From: Reyranella sp.
GTDB taxonomy: Bacteria > Pseudomonadota > Alphaproteobacteria > Reyranellales > Reyranellaceae
Direction: 5' to 3'
Length of the DNA: 64,000 nucleotides
NCBI RefSeq assembly: GCF_030651995.1
Contig: NZ_JAUSBN010000027.1
Location: 1-64,000, forward strand
A program made the position numbers and the translations under genes. This document shows, piece after piece, positions 49,122 through 58,838 of this stretch (positions are counted from its first letter, which is position 1; the number at the start of each line of letters is the position of its first letter). A model generated the notes under the pieces. The model had not been told where the DNA came from. It was given only the letters and a program-made list of their open reading frames with translations, and did no database searches.

Positions 49122-49982
49122 TCAGGCGAAGGTCGCCGTGGCCTGCGCCGCGATCGTGCCCTTCGGCGTCACAGTCCAGAGTTCCGCCCCCTTGCCATCG
49201 GCGGTCGGCCGGCCGATCGCGTCGAACGGCGATGTGTCGAACAAAGGTGCCCGGGCGCGGATGGCGAAGGTCTTGACCGGTCGTCCCGGATTGGAATCGC
49301 GCAGCAGGTCGAACAGGCACTGCTGGGCGAAGGGTCCGTGCACGACCAGGCCGGGATAGCCCTCTGTCTCGATGCAGTAGGTCCGGTCGTAATGGATGCG
49401 ATGCGGGTTGAAGGTGATGGCGGAGTAGCGGAACAGCATCACCGGATCGACCTTGATCGTCCGCCGCCACGGCACGTCGGTGGGGGCCGCCTCGCGCACC
49501 GGCACGCCGCTCTTCTCGCCGGCTTTCACCTCTTCGCGGAACACGGTGTTCGCGACCTCGGTGACGGCAAGGCCGCGCGGCGTGAAGATGCGGCGCGTCT
49601 GGCTGGTGACGATCAGATTGCCGGTGGCGCCGCCCCGGAGTTGCACATCGGAGAATTCAGTCTCACGGCGCAGCTTGTCGCCGACGCGGATCTCGCCGTC
49701 GAAGGTGAAGGTCGAGCCGGCATACATGCGGCGCGGCAGCGGGATCTTCGGCAGCACGCCGCCTTCGGTCGGCAGCCCGTCCTCGGCCAGCACGTTGCGG
49801 CGCGCATAGGAATGCAGGAAGCAGAGATGCCAGCCCGGCGCGATCGCCTCGCCCTCCGCCGGGACCTTGTCGTCACGATCGAAGGTCGCGATCATCGCCT
49901 TGAGCGGCGCCTGGGTGACGACGTCCTCGTCCTCGATCTTGCGGCCGAGTTCCTTCTTGAGCGGTTCGATGTCGATGGTCAT
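49122..49982 (-). CDS. MaoC-like / FAS1-like hot-dog dehydratase
   Basis: A 286-residue double hot-dog protein of the HTD2/mesaconyl-C4-CoA hydratase type. The N-terminal half resembles FAS1-like dehydratases (PRRMYAGSTFTFDGEIRVGDKLRRE), and the C-terminal half has the hydratase loop ITFNPHRIHYD followed by GLVVHGPFAQQCLFDLL. It probably hydrates an unsaturated acyl-CoA. ATG 49982 gives the family start MTIDIEPLKKELGRKIED. It is upstream of, and probably co-transcribed with, the MFS gene, which suggests uptake and use of a carboxylic acid. Confidence 0.85.
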   Translation of the reverse strand: MTIDIEPLKKELGRKIEDEDVVTQAPLKAMIATFDRDDKVPAEGEAIAPGWHLCFLHSYARRNVLAEDGLPTEGGVLPKIPLPRRMYAGSTFTFDGEIRVGDKLRRETEFSDVQLRGGATGNLIVTSQTRRIFTPRGLAVTEVANTVFREEVKAGEKSGVPVREAAPTDVPWRRTIKVDPVMLFRYSAITFNPHRIHYDRTYCIETEGYPGLVVHGPFAQQCLFDLLRDSNPGRPVKTFAIRARAPLFDTSPFDAIGRPTADGKGAELWTVTPKGTIAAQATATFA

Positions 49983-50027
49983 GGGTGCTTCCTCCGGGCT
50001 TTCAGCCAGCCTAACCAATCCCCTGCC

Positions 50028-50534
50028 ATGATTCGCCGCCCGCACCCGCATGAAATCAAGCTGCTGCCGCAGATCGAAAACGAGGCCGACCTGCGCTATC
50101 GGCGCGTCGGCCTCGGCCAGGTGGTCGACATGCCGCCCGCCAGCCTCGCCTCGCTGGAGGCCGGCCGGCGCGAGGGCCGGCTCTGGGTCGCGGTCTCGCC
50201 GCTCAACCGGCCGGTCGGGTTCGCCCTGATGAAGTTTCCGGGCGGTACGGCATGGCTCGACCAGCTCTCGGTGCTGCAACGCTGGCAGGGGTACGGCTTC
50301 GGCAGTGCATTGATCGAACAAACCGCGACAGCCGCCCGCGGCCTGGGCCATCGCACGCTCCACCTCTCGACCTATCGCGATGTCCCGTGGAACGCGCCGT
50401 ACTACGCGCGCCGCGGCTTCGAGGAAATGCCCCGCGCAGACTGGCCACACGTCTTCCGCATGCAGGCCATGGAAGGGAACCGGCAAGGCCATCCGCCGTG
50501 GCGGCGGACGATCATGCGGCGGTCACTCGATTGA
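50028..50534 (+). CDS. GNAT family N-acetyltransferase
   Basis: A 168-residue acetyltransferase. Motif A is LSVLQRWQGYGFGSALIEQ (acetyl-CoA loop RWQGYGFG), followed by LHLSTYRDVPWNAPYYARRGFEEMP. The acceptor is unknown. ATG 50028 is the start; the long open frame upstream is antisense to the dehydratase and transporter. A conserved Arg-rich end (RRTIMRRSLD) follows. Confidence 0.85.
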   Translation: MIRRPHPHEIKLLPQIENEADLRYRRVGLGQVVDMPPASLASLEAGRREGRLWVAVSPLNRPVGFALMKFPGGTAWLDQLSVLQRWQGYGFGSALIEQTATAARGLGHRTLHLSTYRDVPWNAPYYARRGFEEMPRADWPHVFRMQAMEGNRQGHPPWRRTIMRRSLD

Positions 50535-50643
50535 CCGAGCTTCCGTAGCCCCCTCACCCAGCCTCTCCCCCTAGCGGTGGAGAGGAGTTTGAATTTCATG
50601 TTCCTCTCCCCCGATCGAGCAGGGCAATCACATATAGAATTAT

Positions 50644-50762
50644 CCGTCGTCTCGACCGGAGCGCGCAGCGCGGAGTGGAGAGACCTCTTTTCTACTTAAG
50701 AGCCGTCAAATCGAAGAAAAAAAGGTCCCTCCACTCCGCTTCGCTCCGGTCGGGACGACGGG
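50644..50762. repeat. Imperfect inverted repeat, family C
   Basis: CCGTCGTCTCGACCGGAGCG (50644-50663) pairs with CGCTCCGGTCGGGACGACGG (about 50742-50761) with one mismatch; the inner CGGAGTGGAG / CTCCACTCCG arms extend the stem. The loop contains an A-rich run. A related fragment (CTCCACTCCGCCTCGCTCCGG) lies near 20352. Confidence 0.7.
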
Positions 50763-50820
50763 TCATTTGGGCAAATGCAATAGCCCTGCCCGATCGAGAG
50801 AGAGGAGTTTGAATGTCATG

Positions 50821-50850
50821 TTCCTCTCCCCCGATCGGGGGAGAGGTTAG
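50821..50850. repeat. Palindromic repeat, family B
   Basis: TTCCTCTCCCCCGATCGGGGGAGAGGTTAG holds a perfect CCTCTCCCCCGATCGGGGGAGAGG palindrome. It sits just after the TauD gene's stop and may end its transcript. Confidence 0.8.
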
Positions 50851-50866
50851 GTGCGGGGGTGACGCA

Positions 50867-51763
50867 CTACTCCGCGGCGACCGACAGGCCCATCTGCTCG
50901 CAGGTCGGGGCGACGTCGGAGACGGTGGCGCGGCGCATGTCGCGCTTGTAGCGCTGGTCGTCGAACGCCATGCCGCGATGCATGGTGCAGCGATTGTCCC
51001 AGATCACGAGGTCCTTCTCGCGCCAGCGATGGGCGTGGACGAACTGGCGTTGCGTGGCATGCGCGGTCAGTTCCTCGAGAAGCTTGCGCGCCTCGTCGTC
51101 TTGCATGCCGCGGATCGCGCCGGCGTGGCTGGCGATGTAGAGGCTCATGCGGCCGGAGTCCGGCAGGCGCCGCACCAGCACCTGCGGCACCGGCGCGAAG
51201 GCCGCGCGCTCGCCCTCGTCGAAATCCTTGAAGCCGAGCTTGCCGCGCGAGGTCATGATCGAGTGCTCGGCCACCAGTCCGGCGATGCGCTGCTTCGTCG
51301 CCTCGGGCAGCGCGTCGTAGGCCGCGCGCATGTCGGCGAACTCGGTGTGGCCGCCGATCGGCGGGATCGAGCGGGCATGCAGCATCGAGCAGTAGGCCGG
51401 CAGGCGCTTGAACGACGAGTCGGTGTGCCACAGCCGGTTGCCGAGATTGTAGAGACGCTGGCGGTTGTTGGTTTCCAGGATGCGGTTCTCCGCATCGAGG
51501 TTGCCGACATCGGCCATGTTCTGGTGCAGGCGCAGGTTATGGCCCTTGCGCGCCATGAAGACGGTCGTCTCGAGCGGGCCGAAATGGCGCGCGAAGGCGA
51601 GTTGGCCGTCGTCGTCGAATTCCTGGTCGGGAAAGACCAGGACCGCATACTTGGTGAACGCCTCGCGGATCGTGGCGAGGTCGTCGGACGAGACCTCGTT
51701 CAAGGCGACATCGCCGACTTCGGCCACGAAGTCGGGCGTCACGGCATGGATCGACACAGTCAC
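50867..51763 (-). CDS. TauD/TfdA family 2-oxoglutarate dioxygenase
   Basis: A 298-residue Fe(II)/2-oxoglutarate-dependent oxygenase. The iron motif HTD (in LWHTDSSFKRLP, about residue 110), the distal His in DNRCTMHRGMAF and the Arg in YKRDMRRATV are intact. The substrate is unknown; relatives act on taurine, 2,4-D, alkylsulfates and other acids. It is divergent from the TIGR02466 oxygenase gene across an 82-base gap. Confidence 0.92.
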   Translation of the reverse strand: MTVSIHAVTPDFVAEVGDVALNEVSSDDLATIREAFTKYAVLVFPDQEFDDDGQLAFARHFGPLETTVFMARKGHNLRLHQNMADVGNLDAENRILETNNRQRLYNLGNRLWHTDSSFKRLPAYCSMLHARSIPPIGGHTEFADMRAAYDALPEATKQRIAGLVAEHSIMTSRGKLGFKDFDEGERAAFAPVPQVLVRRLPDSGRMSLYIASHAGAIRGMQDDEARKLLEELTAHATQRQFVHAHRWREKDLVIWDNRCTMHRGMAFDDQRYKRDMRRATVSDVAPTCEQMGLSVAAE

Positions 51764-51845
51764 CGGGCTTCCTCCTCGCTCTGCTTATGCGGCGGATTGG
51801 ATCACCTAAAGGACATTCGGGCAATCGCGGGATATACTTTCAGCC

Positions 51846-52496
51846 ATGATCGAGAAGCAGGAAGTGCAGGAGATCTTCCCGACCCCGTTGTGGATCGTGG
51901 ACCTCCAGCCGGTCGCGGCGGCGAGCCTCAATGCGAAACTCAAGGCCGAGATCGAACGGTTGATCGCGCCGCGATCCAAGGTGCCGGCCGGCAGCAACTG
52001 GCAGACGCCGCAGGACCTGCACACGCGCCCGGCCTTCGCGGAGTTCGCCAAGCTGGTCGAGACGGCAGGCCGCGGCGTCGCCCGCTTCCTGCAGGTCGAC
52101 CAGTATCCGATGGGGATCACCGGCTGCTGGGCGAACGTCAATCCGCCCGGCGCCTACCATCCGATGCATCACCATCCCAACAACTACCTGAGCGGCGTCT
52201 ACTACGTGTCGATCCCGGCCGGCGGTTCGCAGATCCTGTTCCAGGATCCGCGCGGCCAGGCCTCGATGATCATGCCCAAGCCGCGCCAGTACACCCGCCT
52301 CACCGCCAACGGCGCCAATGCGCCGAGCAAGGAAGGCCGCATGGTGATCTTCCCCTCCTGGCTGAAGCACACGGTGCCGGCCAATGACGGGGAGAGCGAC
52401 CGCATCAGCATTTCGTTCAACCTGATGTTCAAGAATTTCAGCGAAACCATGGCCTCGCCGATGTGGGATCCCACGGCGGGCAAGGAGAAGTCATGA
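51846..52496 (+). CDS. TIGR02466 family putative 2-oxoglutarate/Fe(II) oxygenase
   Basis: A 216-residue protein with the family pattern EIFPTPLWIVDL, WANVNPPGAYHPMHHHPNNYLSGVYYV, and the late HTVPAN followed by ISISFNL. The His-rich stretch and distal His/Arg fit a jelly-roll oxygenase. Its role is unknown. Its TGA overlaps the ATG of the next gene (ATGA), so it is coupled to the TPR protein. Confidence 0.88.
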   Translation: MIEKQEVQEIFPTPLWIVDLQPVAAASLNAKLKAEIERLIAPRSKVPAGSNWQTPQDLHTRPAFAEFAKLVETAGRGVARFLQVDQYPMGITGCWANVNPPGAYHPMHHHPNNYLSGVYYVSIPAGGSQILFQDPRGQASMIMPKPRQYTRLTANGANAPSKEGRMVIFPSWLKHTVPANDGESDRISISFNLMFKNFSETMASPMWDPTAGKEKS

Positions 52497-53779
52497 GCAG
52501 CCTGCAGGATCGCTACGGCAACGAACTCGGCACGCACTCGGTTGCGGCACGCGATGCCTATCTGGCAGGCGTCGATAGCCTGATGGCCGCGACGCCCGGC
52601 ATGGACACGGCCTTCCAGAAATCCGTCGAAGCCGACGAAACCTTTGCGCTGGGTCACATCTCGCTGGCCCGCGCCAAGCAGCTGCTGGGCCGCGGCCACG
52701 AGGCCAAGGCGCCGCTGGCGTGCGCAAAGGAGCTGGCCGCCAGCGCATCCCCGCGCGAGCAGAGCCAGATCGCCCTCTTCGAGAAGATTCTGACCGGCCA
52801 AGGCGCAGCAGCGCTCGATGCCATCCATGTGCACATGAAGGAATGGCCCCGCGATGCCATGGCGCTCGCGCCCGCGACCAGCGTGTTCGGCCTGATCGGC
52901 TTCTCCGGCAAGACCGGCCGCGAAGTCGACCAGCTCGCGCTGCTCGAACCGTTCGAGAAACACTATGGCGACGACTGGTGGTACCGCACGCAGCTCGCCT
53001 TCGCGCAGATCGAGCTGCAGAAGCTCGACGAAGGCCAGCGCAATATCGATGCGGCCCTCGAAGCCTATCCGCAGAGCGCCCACGCCGCGCACATCCGCGG
53101 ACACCTGTTCTACGAGCTGGGCGAGCGCGAGGCGGGACTGGCCTTCCTGCGGGACTGGATGAAGGACTATTCGCGCGACGGGTTGATGCACGTCCACAAC
53201 AACTGGCACCTTGCGCTGTGGTCGATGGAAACCGGCCGCATGGAAGATGCCTGGCGCATCTACGACGAGGCGCTCAGCCCCGCCGTCGCCTGGGGACCGC
53301 AGGTCAACGTCGCGACCGACTGCCCGGCCTTCCTCGCACGCGCGGAGATGGCGGGCGAGCCGCGGCAGGCCGCGCGGTGGCGCGAGGTCGCCGACTACGC
53401 CACCAAGTGGTTCGGCCGACCGGGCCTCGGCTTCGTCGACATGCATACGGTGCTGGCCTATGCGATGGCCGGCGACGGCGAGACGCTCGCCAAGTTCATC
53501 GAGAGCCCGCGTGGCGCCACGGCCGACATGCTGCCATCGCTGGCGCACGGTTTCGAGGCCTATGCGCAGGGCGACTGGTCGCGCGCCATCGGCGAGATCG
53601 AGCCGCTGCTCGCCACGCACGAGCGCCTGGGCGGCAGCCGCGCGCAACGCGACCTGCTCGAGTACATCGTGACTTCGGCGATGGCGAAGGCCGGCCGCGC
53701 CGCGGAGGCCCGCGCCATGATCGAGAAGCGCCGGCCGCAGAACGGCAAGGGCAAGGGCTTCCCGCTCGCGGGGCTTTAG
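52493..53779 (+). CDS. TTC38-like tetratricopeptide repeat protein
   Basis: A 428-residue soluble helical-repeat protein of the TTC38 type. The start DRYGNELGTHSVAARDAYLAG and the middle HVHNNWHLALWSMETGRMEDAWRIYDEAL match that family, which is shared between bacteria and animals and has no firm function. ATG 52493 overlaps the preceding stop by 4 bases. Family B repeats follow the stop. Confidence 0.85.
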   Translation: MSSLQDRYGNELGTHSVAARDAYLAGVDSLMAATPGMDTAFQKSVEADETFALGHISLARAKQLLGRGHEAKAPLACAKELAASASPREQSQIALFEKILTGQGAAALDAIHVHMKEWPRDAMALAPATSVFGLIGFSGKTGREVDQLALLEPFEKHYGDDWWYRTQLAFAQIELQKLDEGQRNIDAALEAYPQSAHAAHIRGHLFYELGEREAGLAFLRDWMKDYSRDGLMHVHNNWHLALWSMETGRMEDAWRIYDEALSPAVAWGPQVNVATDCPAFLARAEMAGEPRQAARWREVADYATKWFGRPGLGFVDMHTVLAYAMAGDGETLAKFIESPRGATADMLPSLAHGFEAYAQGDWSRAIGEIEPLLATHERLGGSRAQRDLLEYIVTSAMAKAGRAAEARAMIEKRRPQNGKGKGFPLAGL

Positions 53780-53785
53780 ATTCAC

Positions 53786-53885
53786 ATTCCTCTCCCCCAA
53801 TAGGGGGAGAGGTTAGGTGAGGGGGTTACAGGCGGTGCGTCGCCCCCTCACCCAGCCTCTCCCCCTATCGGGGGAGAGGAGCTCG
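53786..53885. repeat. Paired family B palindromes forming a larger inverted repeat
   Basis: Two family B units (CCTCTCCCCCAATAGGGGGAGAGG near 53787 and CCTCTCCCCCTATCGGGGGAGAGG near 53856) flank an inverted GTGAGGGGGTTA/CGCCCCCTCACC stretch, so the whole 100 bp can fold. The right unit lies inside the 3' end of the luciferase-like gene. Confidence 0.8.
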
Positions 53886-54897
53886 AAGAAAGCCCGAACT
53901 CTTCGGCCAGCAACTCGTACGACCGCTTCCGCTTCTCGAAGTCGTAGCAGATCGTCACGGCCATGATCTCGTCGACCTCGTAGGCGGCGGCGTGGCGTTC
54001 GAGGCCCGCCCTCACCGTCCTGGGCGAGCCGACCACCGAGCGGCGGCGCAGCGCCGGCAGCCAGCGCTCCGCACCGGGCGCCTTCGCGGCTTCCAGCGCT
54101 TCGTCGACCGACGGGACGGGACCGGGATTGCCGAGCGTCCGCAGGCGCATCGCCCAGACCTCGCGGCTGCGCGACAGGAGATCGGCCTCCTCGTCGGTCT
54201 CCGCGCAGAGCACCGAGATCGCCATCATCGGCACCGGCCTGGGATGAAGCGACGACGGCTTGAAGTGCGCGCGGTAGGCGCGCGTGACGCCGTCGCCGCC
54301 GTCGGGATTGATGAAATGCGCGAAGCAGAAGGGCAGGCCGAAATGGGCGGCCAGCGCGGCGCTGTCGTCGCTCGAACCCAGCAGCCAGACGTCGGGCGCG
54401 GTGTCGCCGGTCGGCTGGGCCACCACGCCGGTGCCTTCGTGATTGAGTGGCAGCGCATCGTGCAGCCAGGCGACGAGGTCGCGCACCTGGTAGGGATACT
54501 TCTCGGCGTTGCTCCAGTTGGGCTTGCCGTCGGCCAGGATGCGCATCGTGTGCTGGTCGCTGCCCGGGGCACGGCCGATGCCGACATCGATGCGGCCGGG
54601 AAACAGCGTCTCCAGCATGCGGAAATTCTCCGCCACCTTGTAGGCGCTGTAGTGCGGCAGCATCACGCCGCCCGATCCGACCCGAATGCGCCCGGTGAGA
54701 CCCGCCACCCGCGTGATCAGCACCTCGGGTGTCGAGCCGGCCAGCGCCTCGCTGCTATGGTGCTCGGCCAGCCAGTAGCGCGTGTAGCCCAGCCGGTCGC
54801 AGAGCTGCGCCAGTTCCAGCGTGTCGCGCACGGCTTCGGCCGGCGTGCCACCCTTACGGATCGGCGACTGGTCGAGAACGCTGAGGCGCAGCGACAA
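53848..54897 (-). CDS. LLM class flavin-dependent oxidoreductase
   Basis: A luciferase-like monooxygenase-fold protein (349 residues). SLRLSVLDQSPIRKGGTPAEAV, RYWLAEHHSSEALAGSTPEVL and GRIDVGIGRAPGSD are the usual motifs. It likely uses FMNH2 (or F420-like cofactors in other groups). There is no early ATG: TTG at 54897 is the best start. The last dozen residues (SSSSSPPIGGEAG) and the stop codon are encoded by a family B palindrome, so the natural C-terminus has been replaced or extended. It lies 5 bases from the accA stop. Confidence 0.85.
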   Translation of the reverse strand: MSLRLSVLDQSPIRKGGTPAEAVRDTLELAQLCDRLGYTRYWLAEHHSSEALAGSTPEVLITRVAGLTGRIRVGSGGVMLPHYSAYKVAENFRMLETLFPGRIDVGIGRAPGSDQHTMRILADGKPNWSNAEKYPYQVRDLVAWLHDALPLNHEGTGVVAQPTGDTAPDVWLLGSSDDSAALAAHFGLPFCFAHFINPDGGDGVTRAYRAHFKPSSLHPRPVPMMAISVLCAETDEEADLLSRSREVWAMRLRTLGNPGPVPSVDEALEAAKAPGAERWLPALRRRSVVGSPRTVRAGLERHAAAYEVDEIMAVTICYDFEKRKRSYELLAEEFGLSSSSSPPIGGEAG

Positions 54898-54902
54898 GGA
54901 AG

Positions 54903-55856
<954 letters not shown>

Positions 55857-55889
55857 TGAGGGCAGGTGTCGCCCGGTCGCGGAATCCTG

Positions 55890-56831
55890 TCAACCGGCCG
55901 GCCGGCCCTTCCGGCGGGCCAGCGGATGATGGTCCTGGACCAGCGAGCGCAGCTTCTCGTCGAGCACGTGCGTATAGATCTGGGTGGTGGCGATATCTGC
56001 ATGGCCCAGCATCAATTGGACGGAGCGCAGATCGGCGCCGCCGGCCAGCAGATGGCTGGCAAAGGCATGGCGCAGCACGTGCGGCGAGACCCGTGCCGGA
56101 TCGATGCCGGCGCCCAGCGCCGCTTCCTTCAGAAGCTGTGCGAAACGCTGGCGCGTCAGGTGGCCGGTCCGGCCCCGCGAGGGGAACAGGAACCGCGAGG
56201 TCTCGCCCTCGGCGAGCTGACTGCTGCGCATGTGCAGCCAGGCGACGATCGCCATCCGCGCCGGATCCGACAGCGGCACCAGCCGCTCCTTGTCGCCCTT
56301 GCCGCGGACCAGCAGCATCGAGGGGTCGCGTTCGACGGCAGACAGAGGAAGACTCACCAGCTCCGACACGCGCAGGCCGGCGGCGTAGAGGATTTCCAGC
56401 AGCGTCGCCATGCGACCGCCATCGACGGCGTCCCTGGTGCGCGCCGCCTCGATCAGCCGGTCGACCTCCTCGCGCGACAGAACCTTGGGCAACGGTCGGC
56501 CGAGCCGCGGCGAGTCGAGTGTGCTCGCCGGATCGTCGTCGCGCAGACGCTCGGCGAGCAGAAAACGGAAGAACTGCCGCATCACCGAGAGTCGCCGGGC
56601 CACCGTGCGCGGGGTCATCCCGACATAGTCGAGCGACTTCAGATAGGCGCGCAATGCCGTTGCGTCGGCCGTTACGGTGCTCTGCTTGCGACGCGCCAGG
56701 AAACCCTGGAGGTCGGCCATGTCGGCTGCGTAGGCGAGCAGCGTGTTCTTCGAGGCGCCGCGTTCGGCCTGCAGCATCTCGAGGAAGGCCTCGACCTCGC
56801 GCACGTGCTTGAAGGCCGGCTTGCGCTTCAT
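55890..56831 (-). CDS. xerD: Tyrosine recombinase XerD
   Basis: The chromosome dimer resolution recombinase. The 313-residue protein has the core-binding domain (about 8-95) and the catalytic set Arg (YAAGLRVSELVSL), Lys (GKGDKERLVPL), HVLRHAFASHLL, GHADIATTQIYTHV with the nucleophile Tyr. Xer-type size and its place between aroK and accA, a conserved neighbourhood, support XerD rather than a phage integrase. Confidence 0.92.
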   Translation of the reverse strand: MKRKPAFKHVREVEAFLEMLQAERGASKNTLLAYAADMADLQGFLARRKQSTVTADATALRAYLKSLDYVGMTPRTVARRLSVMRQFFRFLLAERLRDDDPASTLDSPRLGRPLPKVLSREEVDRLIEAARTRDAVDGGRMATLLEILYAAGLRVSELVSLPLSAVERDPSMLLVRGKGDKERLVPLSDPARMAIVAWLHMRSSQLAEGETSRFLFPSRGRTGHLTRQRFAQLLKEAALGAGIDPARVSPHVLRHAFASHLLAGGADLRSVQLMLGHADIATTQIYTHVLDEKLRSLVQDHHPLARRKGRPAG

Positions 56832-56840
56832 GGGCCGCGG

Positions 56841-56987
56841 CTAGCGCGCAAGGCGCTCATTGGGGACGGGGATCTCGAAATGCCTGAGCGGCGGGCGCGG
56901 TTCCACGATCGCGAGGGCCACCAGCCCGGCAATCACCAGGGCCAGGACAGCGACGATTATCACAGGCCCTAGGCGCAGCGTGGGCAT
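56841..56987 (-). CDS. Small single-pass membrane protein
   Basis: A 48-residue protein: MPTLRLGPVIIVAVLALVIAGLVALAIVEPRPPLRHFEIPVPNERLAR. It has one membrane helix (about 7-29) and a short Pro-rich periplasmic tail ending in a VPNERL-type sequence. Small proteins of this form between xerD and aroK occur widely in alphaproteobacteria, as I remember. Its function is unknown. The start is ATG 56987. Confidence 0.6.
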   Translation of the reverse strand: MPTLRLGPVIIVAVLALVIAGLVALAIVEPRPPLRHFEIPVPNERLAR

Positions 56988-57113
56988 GCTGAATCGGTTT
57001 CTGGAACGGAACACGGGCACGGGGCCGCAAGGTACCTGCCCGCCGCGAAGGCGGCAATTGCCGAGAGCGAAGTCCGGCAGGAACGAGGCCGGTCGCTTGA
57101 AACCGGCGACGTT

Positions 57114-57707
57114 ATGGGCGACATCCTTAGGCTGCAGCTCGACATGGACGCCTCTTCCCCCCTGTTCTTGCCGCGCACCGTGGCCCTCGTGGGGTTGATG
57201 GGCGCGGGCAAGAGCGCCATCGGCAAGCGACTGGCGGCAAGACTCGGCCTCCCGTTCGTCGATGCAGACGACGAGATCGAGCGCGCGGCCGGCTGCACGA
57301 TCGCTGAATTCTTCGAGAGATACGGCGAGCAGGAATTCCGCGCCGGCGAGCGCCGCGTGATCGGCCGCCTGCTCGAGGAGACACCCCACGTCCTGTCGAC
57401 CGGTGGCGGCGCCTACATGGATCCCGAGACCCGGGCGCTGATGAAGACCCACGCCCTGACGGTCTGGCTGCGCGCTGAACTCGACGTGCTGTTCGACCGG
57501 GTGAAGAAGCGGACGCACCGTCCGCTGCTCCGCCAGGGCGATCCGAAGGAAATTCTCGCGCGCCTCATGCAGCAGCGCTACCCGATCTACGCCGAAGCCG
57601 ACATCGTGGTCGATTCGACCGCCCAACCGGCCGAGCGCACGACCGAGCAGGTACTCGACGCGATCCGCGCCCATCTGCAGGCCCCGACACCAGGAAAAAC
57701 GACATGA
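57114..57707 (+). CDS. aroK: Shikimate kinase
   Basis: Phosphorylates shikimate in aromatic amino acid synthesis. The P-loop is GLMGAGKSAIGKRLA; the shikimate-binding Asp and Arg occur in FVDADDEIERAAG and EFRAGERRVIG, and STGGGAYM is present. ATG 57114 starts at MGDILRLQLD; a later ATG at 57144 is possible. Its stop overlaps the aroB start. Confidence 0.95.
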   Translation: MGDILRLQLDMDASSPLFLPRTVALVGLMGAGKSAIGKRLAARLGLPFVDADDEIERAAGCTIAEFFERYGEQEFRAGERRVIGRLLEETPHVLSTGGGAYMDPETRALMKTHALTVWLRAELDVLFDRVKKRTHRPLLRQGDPKEILARLMQQRYPIYAEADIVVDSTAQPAERTTEQVLDAIRAHLQAPTPGKTT

Positions 57708-58831
57708 GTTCGCCCCGCACCATCCGCGTCGATCTGGCCGGCCGCGCCTACGACATCGCGATCGGTCCCGGCCTGATCGACCGCGCCGGCGAACTATCGC
57801 GCCCGCTGCTGGCCGCGCCGAGGATCACCATCGTGAGCGACGACACGGTCGCACCGCTCTACGGCGCCCGCCTCGCCGCATCGTTCGAGAAGGCCGGCGT
57901 CGAGACCCGGACGGTGACCGTGCCTGCCGGCGAAAGCAGCAAGGACTTCGCCAGCTTCGGCCGGCTGATGAACGAGCTGCTCGACCTGCGCCCCGATCGC
58001 AAGACGACGCTGGTGGCGCTGGGCGGCGGCGTCGTGGGCGATCTCACGGGCTTCGCCGCCGCGGTGCTGCTGCGCGGCGTCGACTTCATCCAGGTCCCGA
58101 CGACACTCCTGGCCCAGGTCGATTCCTCGGTCGGCGGCAAGACCGGCATCAACACCCGACACGGCAAGAACCTGGTCGGCGCCTTCTACCAGCCGCGCCT
58201 CGTGCTGGCCGACACCACGGTGCTCGACACGCTGCCGCGTCGCGAACTGCTGGCGGGCTACGCCGAGGTCGCGAAGTACGGGCTGATCGACGACCCCGAC
58301 TTCTTCGCCTGGTGCGAGAAGAACGGCGACGCCGTGCTGGCGGGCGATGCCGCGGCACGCACCTATGCGATCGAGCAGAGCTGCCTTTCCAAGGCGCGCA
58401 TCGTGGCGGCCGACGAGCGCGAGACCACCGACCTGCGAGCCCTCCTCAACCTCGGCCACACGTTCGGCCACGCGCTGGAGGCCGAGACCGGCTTCGGCGG
58501 GGCGCTGCTGCACGGCGAGGCGGTCGGCGCGGGCATGGCGATGGCCTTCGACCTGTCGGCCCGGCTGGGCCTCTGCCCGCCCGGGGACGCGGCGCGCGTG
58601 CGCGGCCATCTCGGCGCCGTCGGCCTGCCGGTCCGGCTGCGCACGATCGGTGGCGACAACAGCCGCACCTGGAATGCGGCGAGGCTGATCGAGCACATGC
58701 GCGGCGACAAGAAGGCCGAGGGCGGCAAGCTCACCTTCGTGCTGGCCCGCGGCATCGGAAAATCCTTCGTCACCCGCGACGTCGACGAGGCGGGCCTGCG
58801 AGGCCTGCTCGACGACGCCATCGCGGCCTAG
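57704..58831 (+). CDS. aroB: 3-dehydroquinate synthase
   Basis: Second enzyme of the shikimate pathway, using NAD and Zn2+ or Co2+. Motifs include ALGGGVVGDLTGFAAAVLLRGV, QVDSSVGGKTGINTRHGKNLVGAF and the metal-binding NLGHTFGHALE with HGEAVGAGMAM. The length of 375 residues is standard. The gene overlaps aroK by 4 bases and is thus co-transcribed with it. Confidence 0.97.
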   Translation: MSSPRTIRVDLAGRAYDIAIGPGLIDRAGELSRPLLAAPRITIVSDDTVAPLYGARLAASFEKAGVETRTVTVPAGESSKDFASFGRLMNELLDLRPDRKTTLVALGGGVVGDLTGFAAAVLLRGVDFIQVPTTLLAQVDSSVGGKTGINTRHGKNLVGAFYQPRLVLADTTVLDTLPRRELLAGYAEVAKYGLIDDPDFFAWCEKNGDAVLAGDAAARTYAIEQSCLSKARIVAADERETTDLRALLNLGHTFGHALEAETGFGGALLHGEAVGAGMAMAFDLSARLGLCPPGDAARVRGHLGAVGLPVRLRTIGGDNSRTWNAARLIEHMRGDKKAEGGKLTFVLARGIGKSFVTRDVDEAGLRGLLDDAIAA

Positions 58832-58838
58832 GCGCGAC

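Larger units (their letters stand above)
50535..50866. other. Repeat-filled intergenic stretch
   Basis: No gene is supported. It contains family B fragments (about 50561-50588, 50602-50620, 50800-50850) and one longer inverted repeat (50644-50762). It separates convergent genes. Confidence 0.7.
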
